Counted from the first letter of the stretch, positions 16,204 to 25,483 are shown. The stretch is 64,000 nucleotides of DNA from an uncultured Limosilactobacillus sp. (GCA_944327195.1 CALVGV010000001.1:1-64000); one strand, 5' to 3'. Made by a program: numbers and translations. Notes: generated by a model from the letters alone, not told the origin.

Positions 16204-17697
16204 TCATAATCCCGGGAAGACCTGCTTGAGGTAGCCCTCGGCCCCGTCCGGGAGGTCGAAGTCCTCGTCGGGGGCAACGTGAACCGAGTTGCCGCCGAAC
16301 TCGAACTCGACGTCGTCGTTGATCCACACCTGGATCCCCTGCAGGATCGCCGCCCGGATCAGCTGCTGGACGGTCGGCGAGTAGCCGTTGGCGATCACCT
16401 TGAGGGTCTGGCCGGACTGGATCAAACTCGAGAAGCGGTCGTTGGCCAGCTTGAGGCCAAAGGAAAGGAAGGTGCCGTGCTCCATCTTCTCCATCAGTTG
16501 GCCGCCAATCGTCAGCGTCGGGTCCTCCACCCGCCGCTGGACGAACTTCAGCGCTAGCCGGTAGGCCCGCGGGGCGTCGTAGTCCGCGCAAAAGGCGGTC
16601 AGCTTGTCCAGAAATTCGTTGGCCTCTTCTCTCATCCAGTCGGTCTGCTCGGTCGGCGCCTGGAGGGCCACCAGGTTGTTCTTGCGCTGGGCCTTGGCCA
16701 GGTCGGCGGCGGTGTAGTCCGGCTGCGGGGTCAAGAGGAGGTAGATCATCACCAGTTCGAGGAAGTTGAGGGTGTCCTCGCTGATCCCGGCCGCCGCGAA
16801 AGGGTCGAGGTCGAAGGTGCGAATCGAGATGAACTCGACCCCCTCCTTTAGGATCTGGTCGATGTCGTCGGTCGACCCGCGGAGACTGACCGGGGCAAAG
16901 ACCTCGTGGGCGTTGCGGTAGACCCCGGAGGCCAGGTAGTTGGTCAGGCTCTCGCGGTAGGATTCCAGGTTGGCGTAGGAGAGCTGCTCGCCGCTCAGGT
17001 TGCCGTAGCCGCGCTCGCTGTTGCGGAAACTGCGCACCTGGTGGTCGATGTCCGGGATCAGCAGGTCCTTGGCGTCGTTTGGCACCGGGCTGGCCCCAAA
17101 GAGGTAGGTGAAGAGCCACTGCCAGGTGATGTAGCCCTGGGCGAGCTTGAAGTAGATGTAGTTCTTGAAGTCGACCAGGCTGGCGTGCTCCTCCTTGCCG
17201 AAGCGCTGATAGAGGCACTCGATCAACTCCTCTTGCAGGGAGTAGCCGACGTGGACCCCGCCGGTCAGGAGACGGAGCGGGCCGTACTTTTCCATCAGGT
17301 AGTGGTTAAAGTCGACCGAGCCGGGCTTGGTGGTGTGGTCGGCCAGGTAGTCGAGGTCGTGCAAGTAAACCGGGGCCGGGGCCAGGGAAAGCGGCCACAG
17401 GCGCTCGGTTTCGTGGAGCTGGCGGTCGATGATTTGCTGGAGGATCTCCAGTTGGCGGACCGCCGCCTTGGATTCCTTCATGATGACAGCGTTGAACTCC
17501 ATCAGGTTATCGCAGACCCCGCTGGTCAGGTAGGGATTGAGGCCCCGCCGGTCGAGCGTCTTCGGGTAGGGATACTGGCTGGCCCGGCCGTTGGTTAGTA
17601 CCCGGTGGGCCTCCGTCCGCAAGCCGAAGCGGCCTTCGTAGAGCAATTTTTGGAGGGCCGGCTCGTGACAGGCGGCCTGAACTCTCTTCTTGTCCAT
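16204..17697 (-). CDS. gshA: Glutamate-cysteine ligase
   Basis: A 497-residue ATP-dependent ligase that joins glutamate and cysteine, the first step of glutathione synthesis. It shows the firmicute GshA/GshAB N-terminal features: FGLRTEAHRV at the start, YPKTLDRRGLNPYLTSG, DFNHYLMEKYGPLRLLTGG with GVHVGYSL, and SIRTFDLDPF. The length fits the ligase domain alone; there is no C-terminal ATP-grasp glutathione synthetase domain. The product may therefore be gamma-glutamylcysteine unless gshB lies elsewhere. AAGGGG is 8 bases before the ATG at 17697; a GTG 9 bases upstream is possible. Confidence 0.88.
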   Translation of the reverse strand: MDKKRVQAACHEPALQKLLYEGRFGLRTEAHRVLTNGRASQYPYPKTLDRRGLNPYLTSGVCDNLMEFNAVIMKESKAAVRQLEILQQIIDRQLHETERLWPLSLAPAPVYLHDLDYLADHTTKPGSVDFNHYLMEKYGPLRLLTGGVHVGYSLQEELIECLYQRFGKEEHASLVDFKNYIYFKLAQGYITWQWLFTYLFGASPVPNDAKDLLIPDIDHQVRSFRNSERGYGNLSGEQLSYANLESYRESLTNYLASGVYRNAHEVFAPVSLRGSTDDIDQILKEGVEFISIRTFDLDPFAAAGISEDTLNFLELVMIYLLLTPQPDYTAADLAKAQRKNNLVALQAPTEQTDWMREEANEFLDKLTAFCADYDAPRAYRLALKFVQRRVEDPTLTIGGQLMEKMEHGTFLSFGLKLANDRFSSLIQSGQTLKVIANGYSPTVQQLIRAAILQGIQVWINDDVEFEFGGNSVHVAPDEDFDLPDGAEGYLKQVFPGL

Positions 17698-17727
17698 TTT
17701 CTTCACCCCTTTGGGATTTTCCCCGGG

Positions 17728-18546
17728 CTAATTCCAGAGGAAGGCGGCAATCCAGTTGTCGACCTTGCTACTCTTGTGCAGGCCCGAGTGCGTTGCCTTC
17801 GCCCCGGTCAGCATCTTGTCCTTGACCGCGTGGCGCTGGTGGCGCAAGAGGTAGTCGAGCGAGCGGGCCGAGACGTTGGAAACGAGCCCATCCGAATTGC
17901 TACCATCCTCTAAATTACCATAAATGTTTAAGACTTTTATGCTTTTCGGGAAATTTGTTGCCAATTTTTCCAAAGTCGTGTAGGCCGGGTAGTAATCGTT
18001 GGCGGCGTACTTGGTCTTCGGCGCACCGCTCTTGAGCAGGGAGTTGGCGTTGGCGGTGTCGTTCATCCCGATCACGCCGTCAAAGGGGCCGGCCAGGCAG
18101 ACGTAGTGGACGACCGTCGGCAGCTTCTTTTGCTGGGTCAGGGCCAGGTAGGTGGCGACGTTGCCGGCCGAGTGGGCCACGATGTTGATTCTGCTTGCCC
18201 CGTGACGCTTGAGGTAGCGCAGGGCGGTCGCCAGCCACTCGGCGTTTTGGCTGGAAGAAGCAACGTTGTTTTCGAAGTTGACCTGGACCAGCGGCCGCTT
18301 AACCTTGCTGGAGAGCTTGCCGCTGACTTCGAGGGTGCCGTCGGATTGGACGTTGATCGTCATCACCTTCTTGGCGCCCTTGCGGCTGGTCAGGTCGCTA
18401 ATCATCCAGTCAGTTGACTTGTGGCTCCCCTGGAGGCCGTGAACGAAGACCGTCGGCGTGGCCGTGCTGGCCTGGCTTTGCGGCTGGGCAATCAATAGGC
18501 CAAGGAAGGTCGCGAGGACGAGGAGGGGCACAAAAATGCGTTTCAC
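17728..18546 (-). CDS. Secreted alpha/beta hydrolase (DUF915)
   Basis: A 272-residue protein with a Sec signal peptide (basic start, hydrophobic core, cut near SQAST). The DUF915 hydrolase motifs are visible: VHGLQG oxyanion loop, nucleophile serine in AHSAGN, acid in DGLVSN and histidine in ATHSGLH. The start is GTG at 18546, one base after the stop of the upstream nuclease/phosphatase-like gene, so the two are translationally coupled. DUF915 proteins are often annotated as cell-surface hydrolases; the substrate is unknown. Confidence 0.82.
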   Translation of the reverse strand: MKRIFVPLLVLATFLGLLIAQPQSQASTATPTVFVHGLQGSHKSTDWMISDLTSRKGAKKVMTINVQSDGTLEVSGKLSSKVKRPLVQVNFENNVASSSQNAEWLATALRYLKRHGASRINIVAHSAGNVATYLALTQQKKLPTVVHYVCLAGPFDGVIGMNDTANANSLLKSGAPKTKYAANDYYPAYTTLEKLATNFPKSIKVLNIYGNLEDGSNSDGLVSNVSARSLDYLLRHQRHAVKDKMLTGAKATHSGLHKSSKVDNWIAAFLWN

Positions 18547-18547
18547 C

Positions 18548-19651
18548 TTAATCAGTTCCTTTCAGTTTGAAGGTTAGCCGGACCGGGTTGTGGTCGGTCT
18601 CTGCGAAGTTGGTCTGCAGATTGTGGGCCACCGCGCTGACGTTCTTGGAAACGATGAAGCCGTCAACCACCGTCGTGTAGGTCTTCCCCGGGTGGTAGGC
18701 GGTGTCGGTCCCCCGCACCGTCGGCGTCGTCCAGTAGTTATCGGCCTTGACGATCCGGAAGTTCTTCGGCAGGTCGGCCTGGGTGAGCTTGGAGACCCAG
18801 GACGGCACCTTTTGGTTGGTCTTGAAGTGGGTCATGATCCCCTTGCCGAGGGCGTGGTTGAAGTCGCCGCCGACGATCACGTAGTTGCCGGCCGCCGCCT
18901 CCTTTTTCATCACCGTCGTCAGCAGCTTGAGCTGGGCCGCCCGCATCTTGCCCCCCTTGTCGTAGGCCGACATGTGGGAGTTGATCAGGATCAGCTGCTT
19001 GCCGTTGTTGACCGGCAGGGTGAGGACGGTGAAGGCGCGGTCGAGGTCGACGAACTTCTCGATGAAGTGCGAGGAGACCGGGTACTTGCGCCGCTCGGCT
19101 GAGCTGATCTTGAAGCACGAGAGGGTCAAGAGGCCGGAGCGGACCTTGCCGTGGGGGTTGGTCGGCGGCACGATCAGGTAGGCCGAGTGGAAGTTGGAGG
19201 CAAAGACCCCCGCCAGGTGCGGGAAGGCCGCCTCAACCATTTTCACCTGGTTGACGTGGAAGGAGCGGGTCGAGTTGGTGTCGATCTCCTGGAAGAGGGC
19301 GAAGTCGGGCCGCTGCTTCTTGATCTCCTTGATCACGAAGCGGGTCGACTTGAGCACGGCCGCCTTGGAGCGGGCGGTGCCGTACTTGCCGCGGGTCTTC
19401 TTTCCCTGCTTGCTTTCGCCCGTATCCATGAAGAAGGAGTACTTGGAGTTGTAGGCCCCAAAGCCGACGTTGTAGGTGGTGGCGGTGTAGGCGTGGTTCA
19501 CCTTCAAGACCCGCTGCTGGGCATTCTTGACCGCCAGGTGCTGGTGGTCGGGAATCCGGTAGTAGGTCAGCTGTAAGTACAGGACGTAGCCGCCGGCAAG
19601 CAAAAGAAGCAGGCCGAGCAGGGCGCCCCCAATCTGAAGTGTCTTTTTCAA
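18548..19651 (-). CDS. Membrane-anchored endonuclease/exonuclease/phosphatase-family protein
   Basis: A 367-residue protein with one N-terminal transmembrane helix (about residues 6-28) and an extracytoplasmic DNase I-like domain. Motifs in order are TYNVGFGAY, FQEID (metal glutamate), NSHMSAYDKGG, GGDFNHALG and a final AETDHNPV with the catalytic Asp-His. The fold is shared by nucleases, sphingomyelinases and inositol phosphatases, so the substrate cannot be named. It sits one base from the DUF915 hydrolase, suggesting both act at the cell surface together. Confidence 0.84.
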   Translation of the reverse strand: MKKTLQIGGALLGLLLLLAGGYVLYLQLTYYRIPDHQHLAVKNAQQRVLKVNHAYTATTYNVGFGAYNSKYSFFMDTGESKQGKKTRGKYGTARSKAAVLKSTRFVIKEIKKQRPDFALFQEIDTNSTRSFHVNQVKMVEAAFPHLAGVFASNFHSAYLIVPPTNPHGKVRSGLLTLSCFKISSAERRKYPVSSHFIEKFVDLDRAFTVLTLPVNNGKQLILINSHMSAYDKGGKMRAAQLKLLTTVMKKEAAAGNYVIVGGDFNHALGKGIMTHFKTNQKVPSWVSKLTQADLPKNFRIVKADNYWTTPTVRGTDTAYHPGKTYTTVVDGFIVSKNVSAVAHNLQTNFAETDHNPVRLTFKLKGTD

Positions 19652-19767
19652 CTTTCTTCTCCCAATCAGTAATCTGCTACTACCTTACCACATTTTGGCG
19701 AGCGCTCCGTTACCGTTTTCGGTCCGGCGGTGCTAGAATGGTGAAACGACGAAAGGAGGACCTTTTT

Positions 19768-20232
19768 ATGGCAAATGAAAAATCCGCCCTCGAAGAACGA
19801 TTGGAAACCGGCCTGACCGGCACCCCCCAGCTCAAGGCCGCCGAACGCCGCCACTACTTGGGGACCTTCCGCGAGCGCTGCTGCTTGACGATCAGCGTTG
19901 CCGAGCTGGCCACCGACTGGCTGGTGCCCTTTGAAAAGGAGATCACCGCCGGCGACCGGCTGGTCTTCTTGAACGGCAACCTGGCCGACAGCCAGATCAG
20001 CCCCTACATGAAGGCCGCCGCCAGCCACCAGGTGAACTTCACCCTCAAGACCGGGAGCGACTTTCCGACCGGCGAAGGCGACCTGGCGGTGGTGGTCGCC
20101 GCCCGGGTTGCCGTCCACCAAGAAGTGATCGACGTCGCCAAGAAGTACCCGCCGACCCCGGAAGGCCCCGGCGAAGCGGCCAAGAATCCGGGCCTGCTGG
20201 GCCGCCTCTTTAGTCACCGGAAGGGGGAATAA
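19768..20232 (+). CDS. YueI-like protein (DUF1694)
   Basis: A 154-residue protein of the YueI family (DUF1694). Recognisable segments are LKAAERRHYLGTFRERC, the central LVFLNGNLADSQISPYMK, and VVVAARVAVHQEVIDVAKKYPP. The ATG at 19768 follows GAAAGGAGGA. The gene ends 2 bases before rarA, so they form an operon. The function is unknown; the family is cytoplasmic and widespread in Firmicutes. Confidence 0.82.
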   Translation: MANEKSALEERLETGLTGTPQLKAAERRHYLGTFRERCCLTISVAELATDWLVPFEKEITAGDRLVFLNGNLADSQISPYMKAAASHQVNFTLKTGSDFPTGEGDLAVVVAARVAVHQEVIDVAKKYPPTPEGPGEAAKNPGLLGRLFSHRKGE

Positions 20233-20234
20233 GC

Positions 20235-21515
20235 GTGGAACCACTCGCCTACCGCATGCGGCCGCGCTCGATTGACGAGGTCGTTGGCCAGCAGCACCTC
20301 GTTGGCGAAGGCAAGATCATCTGGCGGATGGTCAAGGCCAAGATGCTCTCCTCGATGATCCTCTACGGGCCGCCGGGAACCGGCAAGACCAGCATCGCCA
20401 GTGCGATCGCCGGCTCGACCAAGTACGCCCTGCGGATGCTCAACGCCGCCACCGACACCAAGAAGGACCTCCAGGCGGTGGCCGAGGAAGCCAAGATGTC
20501 GGGAACGGTGATCCTCCTGCTCGACGAAATCCACCGCCTCGACAAGGCCAAGCAGGACTTCCTCCTCCCCCACCTGGAGAGCGGCAAGATCATCCTGATC
20601 GGGGCGACGACCGAGAATCCCTACATCACGATCAACCCGGCGATCCGCTCGCGGACCCAGATCTTTGAGGTCCACCCGCTGACCGTCGCCGACATGACGG
20701 CGGCCCTCGACCGGGCGATCAATGATCCCGACCGCGGCCTCGGCAAGCTGCCGCTGACCGTTGACGAGGAGGCCAAGCGCCAGCTGGTGGTGACCAGCAA
20801 CGGCGACCTGCGCAGCGCCCTCAACGGTCTCGAGCTGGCCGCCCGCTCAACTTCCCCCGATCCGACCGGCCAGATTCACCTGACGGCGGCGGTGATCGCC
20901 GACTGCATCCAGACCCGCCGGATCGCCGGCGACAAGGACGGCGACAGCCACTACGACCTGGTCTCGGCCTTCCAGAAGTCGATCCGCGGCAGCGACACCG
21001 ACGCCGCCCTCTTCTACCTGGCCCGGCTAATCGAAATCGGCGACCTGGCCGCGATCACCCGCCGCCTGCTGGTGATCGCCTACGAAGACGTTGGCCTGGC
21101 CAACCCGCCGGCCTGCCAGCGGACGGTTGCCGCCGTCGACGCCGCCCTCCAGCTTGGCCTGCCCGAGGGGCGGATCCCGCTGGCCAACGCGGTGATCGAG
21201 CTCTGCCTGTCGCCGAAGTCGAACTCGGCGATCGCGGCCGTCGACGCCGCCCTGGCCAAGCTCAAGCGCGGCAACACCGGTGAGGTCCCCGACCGGCTGA
21301 AGGACGCCCACTACGCCGGCGCCAAGAAGCTCGGCCACGGGGTCGACTACCAGTACCCGCACGACTTCCCCGAGGACTGGGTCCGCCAGCAGTACCTGCC
21401 CGACCGGCTCAAGAACACCCGCTTTTACGAGCCCAAGCAAAACGGTACCTTCGAGACCGCCTACGCCAAGCAGTACTACCGCCTCCTCCAGGCCCAGCGC
21501 GGCCAGCAACACTAG
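20235..21515 (+). CDS. rarA: Replication-associated recombination protein A (MgsA/RarA AAA ATPase)
   Basis: A 426-residue clamp-loader-like ATPase that acts at stalled replication forks. It opens with LAYRMRPRSIDEVVGQQHL. Walker A is GPPGTGKTS, Walker B is LLLDEIH, sensor 1 is GATTENPY, followed by RSRTQIFE. The C-terminal tetramerisation part includes GHGVDYQYPHDFPEDWV. The start is GTG at 20235 with GGGGGAAT upstream, overlapping the end of the yueI-like gene. A terminator follows. Confidence 0.93.
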   Translation: MEPLAYRMRPRSIDEVVGQQHLVGEGKIIWRMVKAKMLSSMILYGPPGTGKTSIASAIAGSTKYALRMLNAATDTKKDLQAVAEEAKMSGTVILLLDEIHRLDKAKQDFLLPHLESGKIILIGATTENPYITINPAIRSRTQIFEVHPLTVADMTAALDRAINDPDRGLGKLPLTVDEEAKRQLVVTSNGDLRSALNGLELAARSTSPDPTGQIHLTAAVIADCIQTRRIAGDKDGDSHYDLVSAFQKSIRGSDTDAALFYLARLIEIGDLAAITRRLLVIAYEDVGLANPPACQRTVAAVDAALQLGLPEGRIPLANAVIELCLSPKSNSAIAAVDAALAKLKRGNTGEVPDRLKDAHYAGAKKLGHGVDYQYPHDFPEDWVRQQYLPDRLKNTRFYEPKQNGTFETAYAKQYYRLLQAQRGQQH

Positions 21516-21550
21516 CGCTGCTCCTCTTTTCAAGAACCACTTTCTACAAG

Positions 21551-21588
21551 TCGCTTTCCCGCCGCCGCGCCGGAAAGCGGCTTTTTTT
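21551..21588 (+). terminator. Terminator after rarA
   Basis: CGCTTTCC pairs with GGAAAGCG and is followed by CTTTTTTT. Confidence 0.8.
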
Positions 21589-21680
21589 CGGTCCGTTTCG
21601 GCACTCACCACTTCCCACTGCCTCCCGCAAAAAGCGACACTTTGGGGGAAACTGGGGATTGCTCACCTCTTTGTAATCCT

Positions 21681-21698
21681 TGTAACATAGTAGTTACA
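21681..21698. promoter_or_regulatory. Inverted repeat upstream of LtaS-like gene
   Basis: TGTAAC, six bases, GTTACA: a perfect palindrome about 30 bases ahead of the GTG start. It may be an operator; the regulator is unknown. Confidence 0.35.
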
Positions 21699-21725
21699 TT
21701 ATTCGATTAGAAAGTAGGCCTTATT

Positions 21726-24641
21726 GTGCAACCCACGCGTTTGAAATGGCGAGCGCGCCTGCGGGATTTCTTCCTGCTCACCTTCGTCGTTCTCCTCTAC
21801 CTCGGGACGGCCGGCCAGGTGCTGACCCACCTCGGCGGTCACCCGCTTTCCTTTGCCCTCTGGTGGCTGGTCAAGCTGGCCGGGGCTTCCCTGACGGTGG
21901 TCACCCCAATCCTGCTCGGCTGCCAGACGATTAGTCGCCACCGCTTCAAGAAAACGGTTGGCCTGGTAGTCATCGGCGCCCTCGGCTTCCTCTGGGCAAA
22001 GTACACCACCCAGCCGGTCGTCAACGCGACCAGCCCCTCGCCCGAGCTCTACGTCGGCAAGAACCTCTTCGTTGCCTGGCTGTTGGCGATCGCCCTCTAC
22101 CTCTTTGGCCCCCAGCTGAAGCGCTGGCTCCACCAGTGGCCGATCGCCAGCCGGCGACGACTCCTCCTTGGCCTGACCGCGGCCTTCTTCTTGATCCGCC
22201 TGGTCAACGGCTTTGACCTGCTCGGCTTCCACGGCGGCACCAGCGCCTTTTGGTACGGCTACCTCTTCGCCCTCGGTGACTGGCTGGCCGGCGACCGGGC
22301 CTGGCTGAAGCGCTGGTCGCGCCGCCAGTGGGCTGGCCTCACCGCGCTGGCCTTCCTGCTGGCCGGGGCCCTGACCTGGCTGGACATGGATAAACTCGCC
22401 TACAGCCCCCACCACGGGCTGACCCTGTCGACCCATTACCTGCTGGGGATCAACACCTACCAGCCGCTGGTGGTGATCTTCGCCCTCCTGGCGGTCGCCA
22501 CCTGGCTGCGGGGCCACCCGCAACCGCTGAGCGAAACCAGCGCCCTGCGGCTGATCCTGCTGGTCGGCCTGCTGGGAACGGCCCGGGCGGTCACCCCCCT
22601 GCTCTTGCCGACGGTCAACTGGCCGCTGGTCACCCTGGTCGCCCTGGCCCTGATCGTTGCCGGCCTCGGCCTGCCGACCCTGATCACCGGCCTGGCCGCC
22701 CGCTGGCACTGGCAGCCGAACTGGGCAAACTGGCGCCCGCGCCTGCTCAATCTCCTGCGGCGCTGGTGGCCGCTGGCGGTGGCCTACGCCCTCCTTTGGC
22801 TGGTAACCATCCTCGGCTTCGCCCTCCTCTGGCAGGGGGACCGGACGATGATCGAGTGGGTGCTGACCCGCCGCGAGGCAATCATCACCGTCAACGTAAT
22901 GATCGCCCTTGCCTTCACCCTGATTCTGGTGGCCCTAACTAACCGCTGGTGGCTTAGCACCGGCCTGACCCTGGTGGTCTACCTCGGCTGGCTGGTGGCC
23001 ACCCAGCTCAAGGTGGCCGCCCGCGACGAGCCGATTTTGCCGACCGACCTCTCGACCGTCACCGCCCCCAAGGAACTGCTCGGGATGGTCAACCCGGCCC
23101 TTTTGATTGGCGCCCTGCTGGGGCTGGCGGCGCTGGTGGCCGCCTTTGTTTGGCTGGAGCACCGCCTCGGCGACCGCCGGCAGCGGCTGGGGAAAATTTC
23201 CCGGGCAATAATTGGCCTGCTGGCGGTCCTCTTCTTGACCGCCTTCACCCGGGTCAACCACTCGCAATCGATCGTCTACAAGCAGCTCCAGGCGATCGGC
23301 GACACCCCCTACTTTTACTCGCAGCTGCGCGGGGCCAAACTCAACGGCAGCCTCCTGCAGTTTACCAACAACGTCGACGTCCAGGTGATGGCCAAGCCGG
23401 CCGGCTACTCCAAGGAACGGATGGCGACGATCGAGCGCCGCTACACCAGGCTGGCCAAGCAAATCAACCGCCAGCGCGACCACGCTAGCGTCGGCAAGCA
23501 GAACCTGGTCTTCGTCCTCTCGGAGAGCTTCGCCGACCCGACCCGCCTGCCGACCCTGAACTTTAGCAGCGACCCGCTGCCCTTCTACCACCGCTTCAAG
23601 CAGACGACCACTAGCGGCCTGATGCTGTCCTCCGGCTACGGGGGCGGGACGGCCAACATGGAGTACATGGCGCTGACCGGCCTCTCGATGGCCAACTTCT
23701 CGGCCACGATGCCGACCCCCTACTCCCAGCTGGTCCCCTATCAAAAGCGGACCTTCACCATCAACAACCTCTTTGACTACGCCATCGGCATCCACCCCTT
23801 CACCGCCAACCTCTACAGCCGCAAGACGGTCTACAAGAAGTTCGGCTTCAACAAGTTCTACCACCTCGACGGCGGCAGCAAGTTGACCTACACCAAGAAG
23901 ATCCAAAAAAGCCCGCGGATCAGCGACCAGTCGACCTACCAGGAAATCCTCCTCAACCTTAAGCGCCAGCCCCACGGCAAGTTCGTTCAGGTGGCAACGA
24001 TGCAAAACCACATGCCCTACGAGACCAGCTACTACAAGCAGCTCAACTACAAGGTCTCCGGCAAGAGCCTGACCACCAGCGAGAAGGGCGAGATCGAAAC
24101 CTACGCCCAGGGGATCCACTACACCGACCTGGCGTTGAAGAAGTGGCTTAAGCAATTGGACGAGCTCAAGCAGCCGACGACGGTGGTCTGGTACGGCGAC
24201 CACCTGCCGGGGATCTACTCCAGCCTCTCGATGGGCAAGTACGGGGTCAAGCTCCACGAGACCGACTACTTCATCTACAGCAACAAGGCCGCCCGCAAGC
24301 TCAACCACGACCGGCTGACCAAGCAACACCAGCTGGTGAGCCCGAACGACTTCGCGGCAATGGCGCTGGCCAAGATGGACGTCAAGGTTTCGCCCTACTA
24401 CGCCCTGCTGACGGCGGTGCTGGAAAAGCTGCCGGCGACCGCCCTGCCGGTCAACGGGACCGCCAAGAATAACGCGGCCCACCAGAGCGGGGTCTCCTAC
24501 GTCAACCAGGCCGGCAAGCTGGTCAAGCTGACCGCCAGCCAACAAAAACTCTTCAACGACTACCGGCTGGTCCAGTACGACCTGACCGCCGGCCACCACT
24601 ACCTCCTCCACGACCGCTTCTTAAAGAAAGTCGTCAAATAA
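21726..24641 (+). CDS. LtaS-like sulfatase-fold phosphoglycerol transferase with long N-terminal membrane region
   Basis: A 971-residue membrane protein. The C-terminal 400 residues are an extracellular sulfatase-type domain of lipoteichoic acid synthases: metal glutamate in VLSESFADP, nucleophile threonine in GYGGGTANMEYMALTG, later NHMPYE, and WYGDHLPG with the Asp-His metal ligands. LtaS proteins usually have five helices before this domain. Here there are about 550 residues with some 12-14 hydrophobic segments, so roughly 330 residues are extra. The start is GTG at 21726 with a weak ribosome binding site (AAGTAGG). It probably polymerises or transfers glycerol phosphate on lipoteichoic acid or a related glycolipid. 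Confidence 0.8.
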   Translation: MQPTRLKWRARLRDFFLLTFVVLLYLGTAGQVLTHLGGHPLSFALWWLVKLAGASLTVVTPILLGCQTISRHRFKKTVGLVVIGALGFLWAKYTTQPVVNATSPSPELYVGKNLFVAWLLAIALYLFGPQLKRWLHQWPIASRRRLLLGLTAAFFLIRLVNGFDLLGFHGGTSAFWYGYLFALGDWLAGDRAWLKRWSRRQWAGLTALAFLLAGALTWLDMDKLAYSPHHGLTLSTHYLLGINTYQPLVVIFALLAVATWLRGHPQPLSETSALRLILLVGLLGTARAVTPLLLPTVNWPLVTLVALALIVAGLGLPTLITGLAARWHWQPNWANWRPRLLNLLRRWWPLAVAYALLWLVTILGFALLWQGDRTMIEWVLTRREAIITVNVMIALAFTLILVALTNRWWLSTGLTLVVYLGWLVATQLKVAARDEPILPTDLSTVTAPKELLGMVNPALLIGALLGLAALVAAFVWLEHRLGDRRQRLGKISRAIIGLLAVLFLTAFTRVNHSQSIVYKQLQAIGDTPYFYSQLRGAKLNGSLLQFTNNVDVQVMAKPAGYSKERMATIERRYTRLAKQINRQRDHASVGKQNLVFVLSESFADPTRLPTLNFSSDPLPFYHRFKQTTTSGLMLSSGYGGGTANMEYMALTGLSMANFSATMPTPYSQLVPYQKRTFTINNLFDYAIGIHPFTANLYSRKTVYKKFGFNKFYHLDGGSKLTYTKKIQKSPRISDQSTYQEILLNLKRQPHGKFVQVATMQNHMPYETSYYKQLNYKVSGKSLTTSEKGEIETYAQGIHYTDLALKKWLKQLDELKQPTTVVWYGDHLPGIYSSLSMGKYGVKLHETDYFIYSNKAARKLNHDRLTKQHQLVSPNDFAAMALAKMDVKVSPYYALLTAVLEKLPATALPVNGTAKNNAAHQSGVSYVNQAGKLVKLTASQQKLFNDYRLVQYDLTAGHHYLLHDRFLKKVVK

Positions 24642-24645
24642 AATC

Positions 24646-24686
24646 AGGCCCGCCAGCCGACGAAGATCGGTTGGCGGGCCATTTTC
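24646..24686 (+). terminator. Terminator after LtaS-like gene
   Basis: GGCCCGCCAGCCGA pairs with TCGGTTGGCGGGCC with a short loop and is followed by ATTTTCG. Confidence 0.78.
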
Positions 24687-24782
24687 GTTCACGATGAGTA
24701 GACGGGGCAAGTAGTGGTAGTCAAACCCAACAACGGCGCCCCTCGCCGGTCGACTGACCGGGGCGAGAAAGCGGTCCAAACC

Positions 24783-24811
24783 TTGCCACTTCGCCCTTCC
24801 TGTGCTACCAT
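24783..24811 (+). promoter_or_regulatory. Promoter for 6S RNA
   Basis: TTGCCA (24783-24788) and TACCAT (24806-24811) are separated by exactly 17 bases and sit 7 bases before the start of the structured RNA. Confidence 0.65.
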
Positions 24812-24817
24812 ACTAGT

Positions 24818-25007
24818 AGAAGTTCTGTTGTGTACGCATTGTCCATCTCGCAGGTTTGCCTTACAGTCTTTTTACCTTGGGGTTAGTGTTAACCCAGCCG
24901 CCGGCATGCCTTTACCCTTGGTAGCCGAACCCTGGGCATCCGTACCCCACCTGTCTTACACACAGGTCAACACTGTCGGACAACCAACGGCACTAACGGA
25001 GCTTTTT
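24818..25007 (+). ncRNA. ssrS: 6S RNA candidate (lacto-usp type)
   Basis: About 190 bases with no credible coding frame. A closing helix pairs 24821-24832 (AGTTCTGTTGTG) with 24991-25003 (CACTAACGGAGCT) with one bulge, then runs into TTTTT. A second helix pairs TTGTCC with GGACAA. The middle is largely unpaired on both sides and there is a GC-rich apical hairpin near GGGGTTAGTGTTAACCC. This rod-with-bubble shape is that of 6S RNA, which mimics an open promoter and binds RNA polymerase. The motif named lacto-usp, found upstream of usp genes in Lactobacillales, is regarded as 6S RNA, and usp lies just downstream here. Confidence 0.72.
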
Positions 25008-25024
25008 ACATACTGACTTTGTTG

Positions 25025-25056
25025 GGAGGTTGGCTTCCGGGCCGCCTCCCTTTTGT
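25025..25056 (+). terminator. Hairpin terminator between 6S RNA and small membrane gene
   Basis: GGGAGG pairs with CCTCCC with an inner TGGC/GCCG stem and is followed by TTTTG, 16 bases before the next ATG. Confidence 0.6.
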
Positions 25057-25071
25057 ATTCGGAGGTTTTCC

Positions 25072-25356
25072 ATGCTGATTCGGATTCTCGTTTTCCTGTG
25101 CGCCCTGATCTTTTTGGTTGAGGCCGGCTACTTCTGGGCCCACCGCACCAAGATGTACTTCGCCGCCCCGCTCCGTCACCCAGCCCGCCTCAAGACCGCC
25201 AGCCAAACCTGGGCGCTCTTGCTCCTGGTATTGGCCGTCCTGACGATCGCGGCCGCAATCACCCTCAACCTGGCCCTGGTCTTTGCCAGCCTGATCCTCG
25301 GCTGCCTGGCTGAACTGCTGGTGGCGATCACCGTCAGCGTCCTGCTTTTGCACTGA
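25072..25356 (+). CDS. Small integral membrane protein of unknown function
   Basis: A 94-residue hydrophobic protein with three predicted membrane helices (about residues 3-22, 46-66 and 70-92). A short basic loop (HRTKMY, RHPARLK) follows the first helix. CGGAGG precedes the ATG at 25072. It is the gene between 6S RNA and usp. I do not recognise its family. Confidence 0.65.
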   Translation: MLIRILVFLCALIFLVEAGYFWAHRTKMYFAAPLRHPARLKTASQTWALLLLVLAVLTIAAAITLNLALVFASLILGCLAELLVAITVSVLLLH

Positions 25357-25421
25357 TTTAGGGGCAAAAAGGGCGAATAATCACCGGATAAGCCTTGACA
25401 AGCCGAATTGAAATCACTTTC

Positions 25422-25450
25422 TTTACGAAGCCGGCGATTCGGGTTAAAAT
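25422..25450 (+). promoter_or_regulatory. Promoter for universal stress gene
   Basis: TTTACG (25422-25427) and TAAAAT (25445-25450) are separated by 17 bases, with a run of A and T after the -10, about 34 bases before the ATG. Confidence 0.6.
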
Positions 25451-25483
25451 ATAAATAGCAAAATTAATAAGGGGGTAGTTCTT

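Noticed and set aside
24714..25016. A 100-codon plus-strand frame
   Set aside because: It runs through the promoter and the paired helices of the 6S RNA candidate and has no ribosome binding site.
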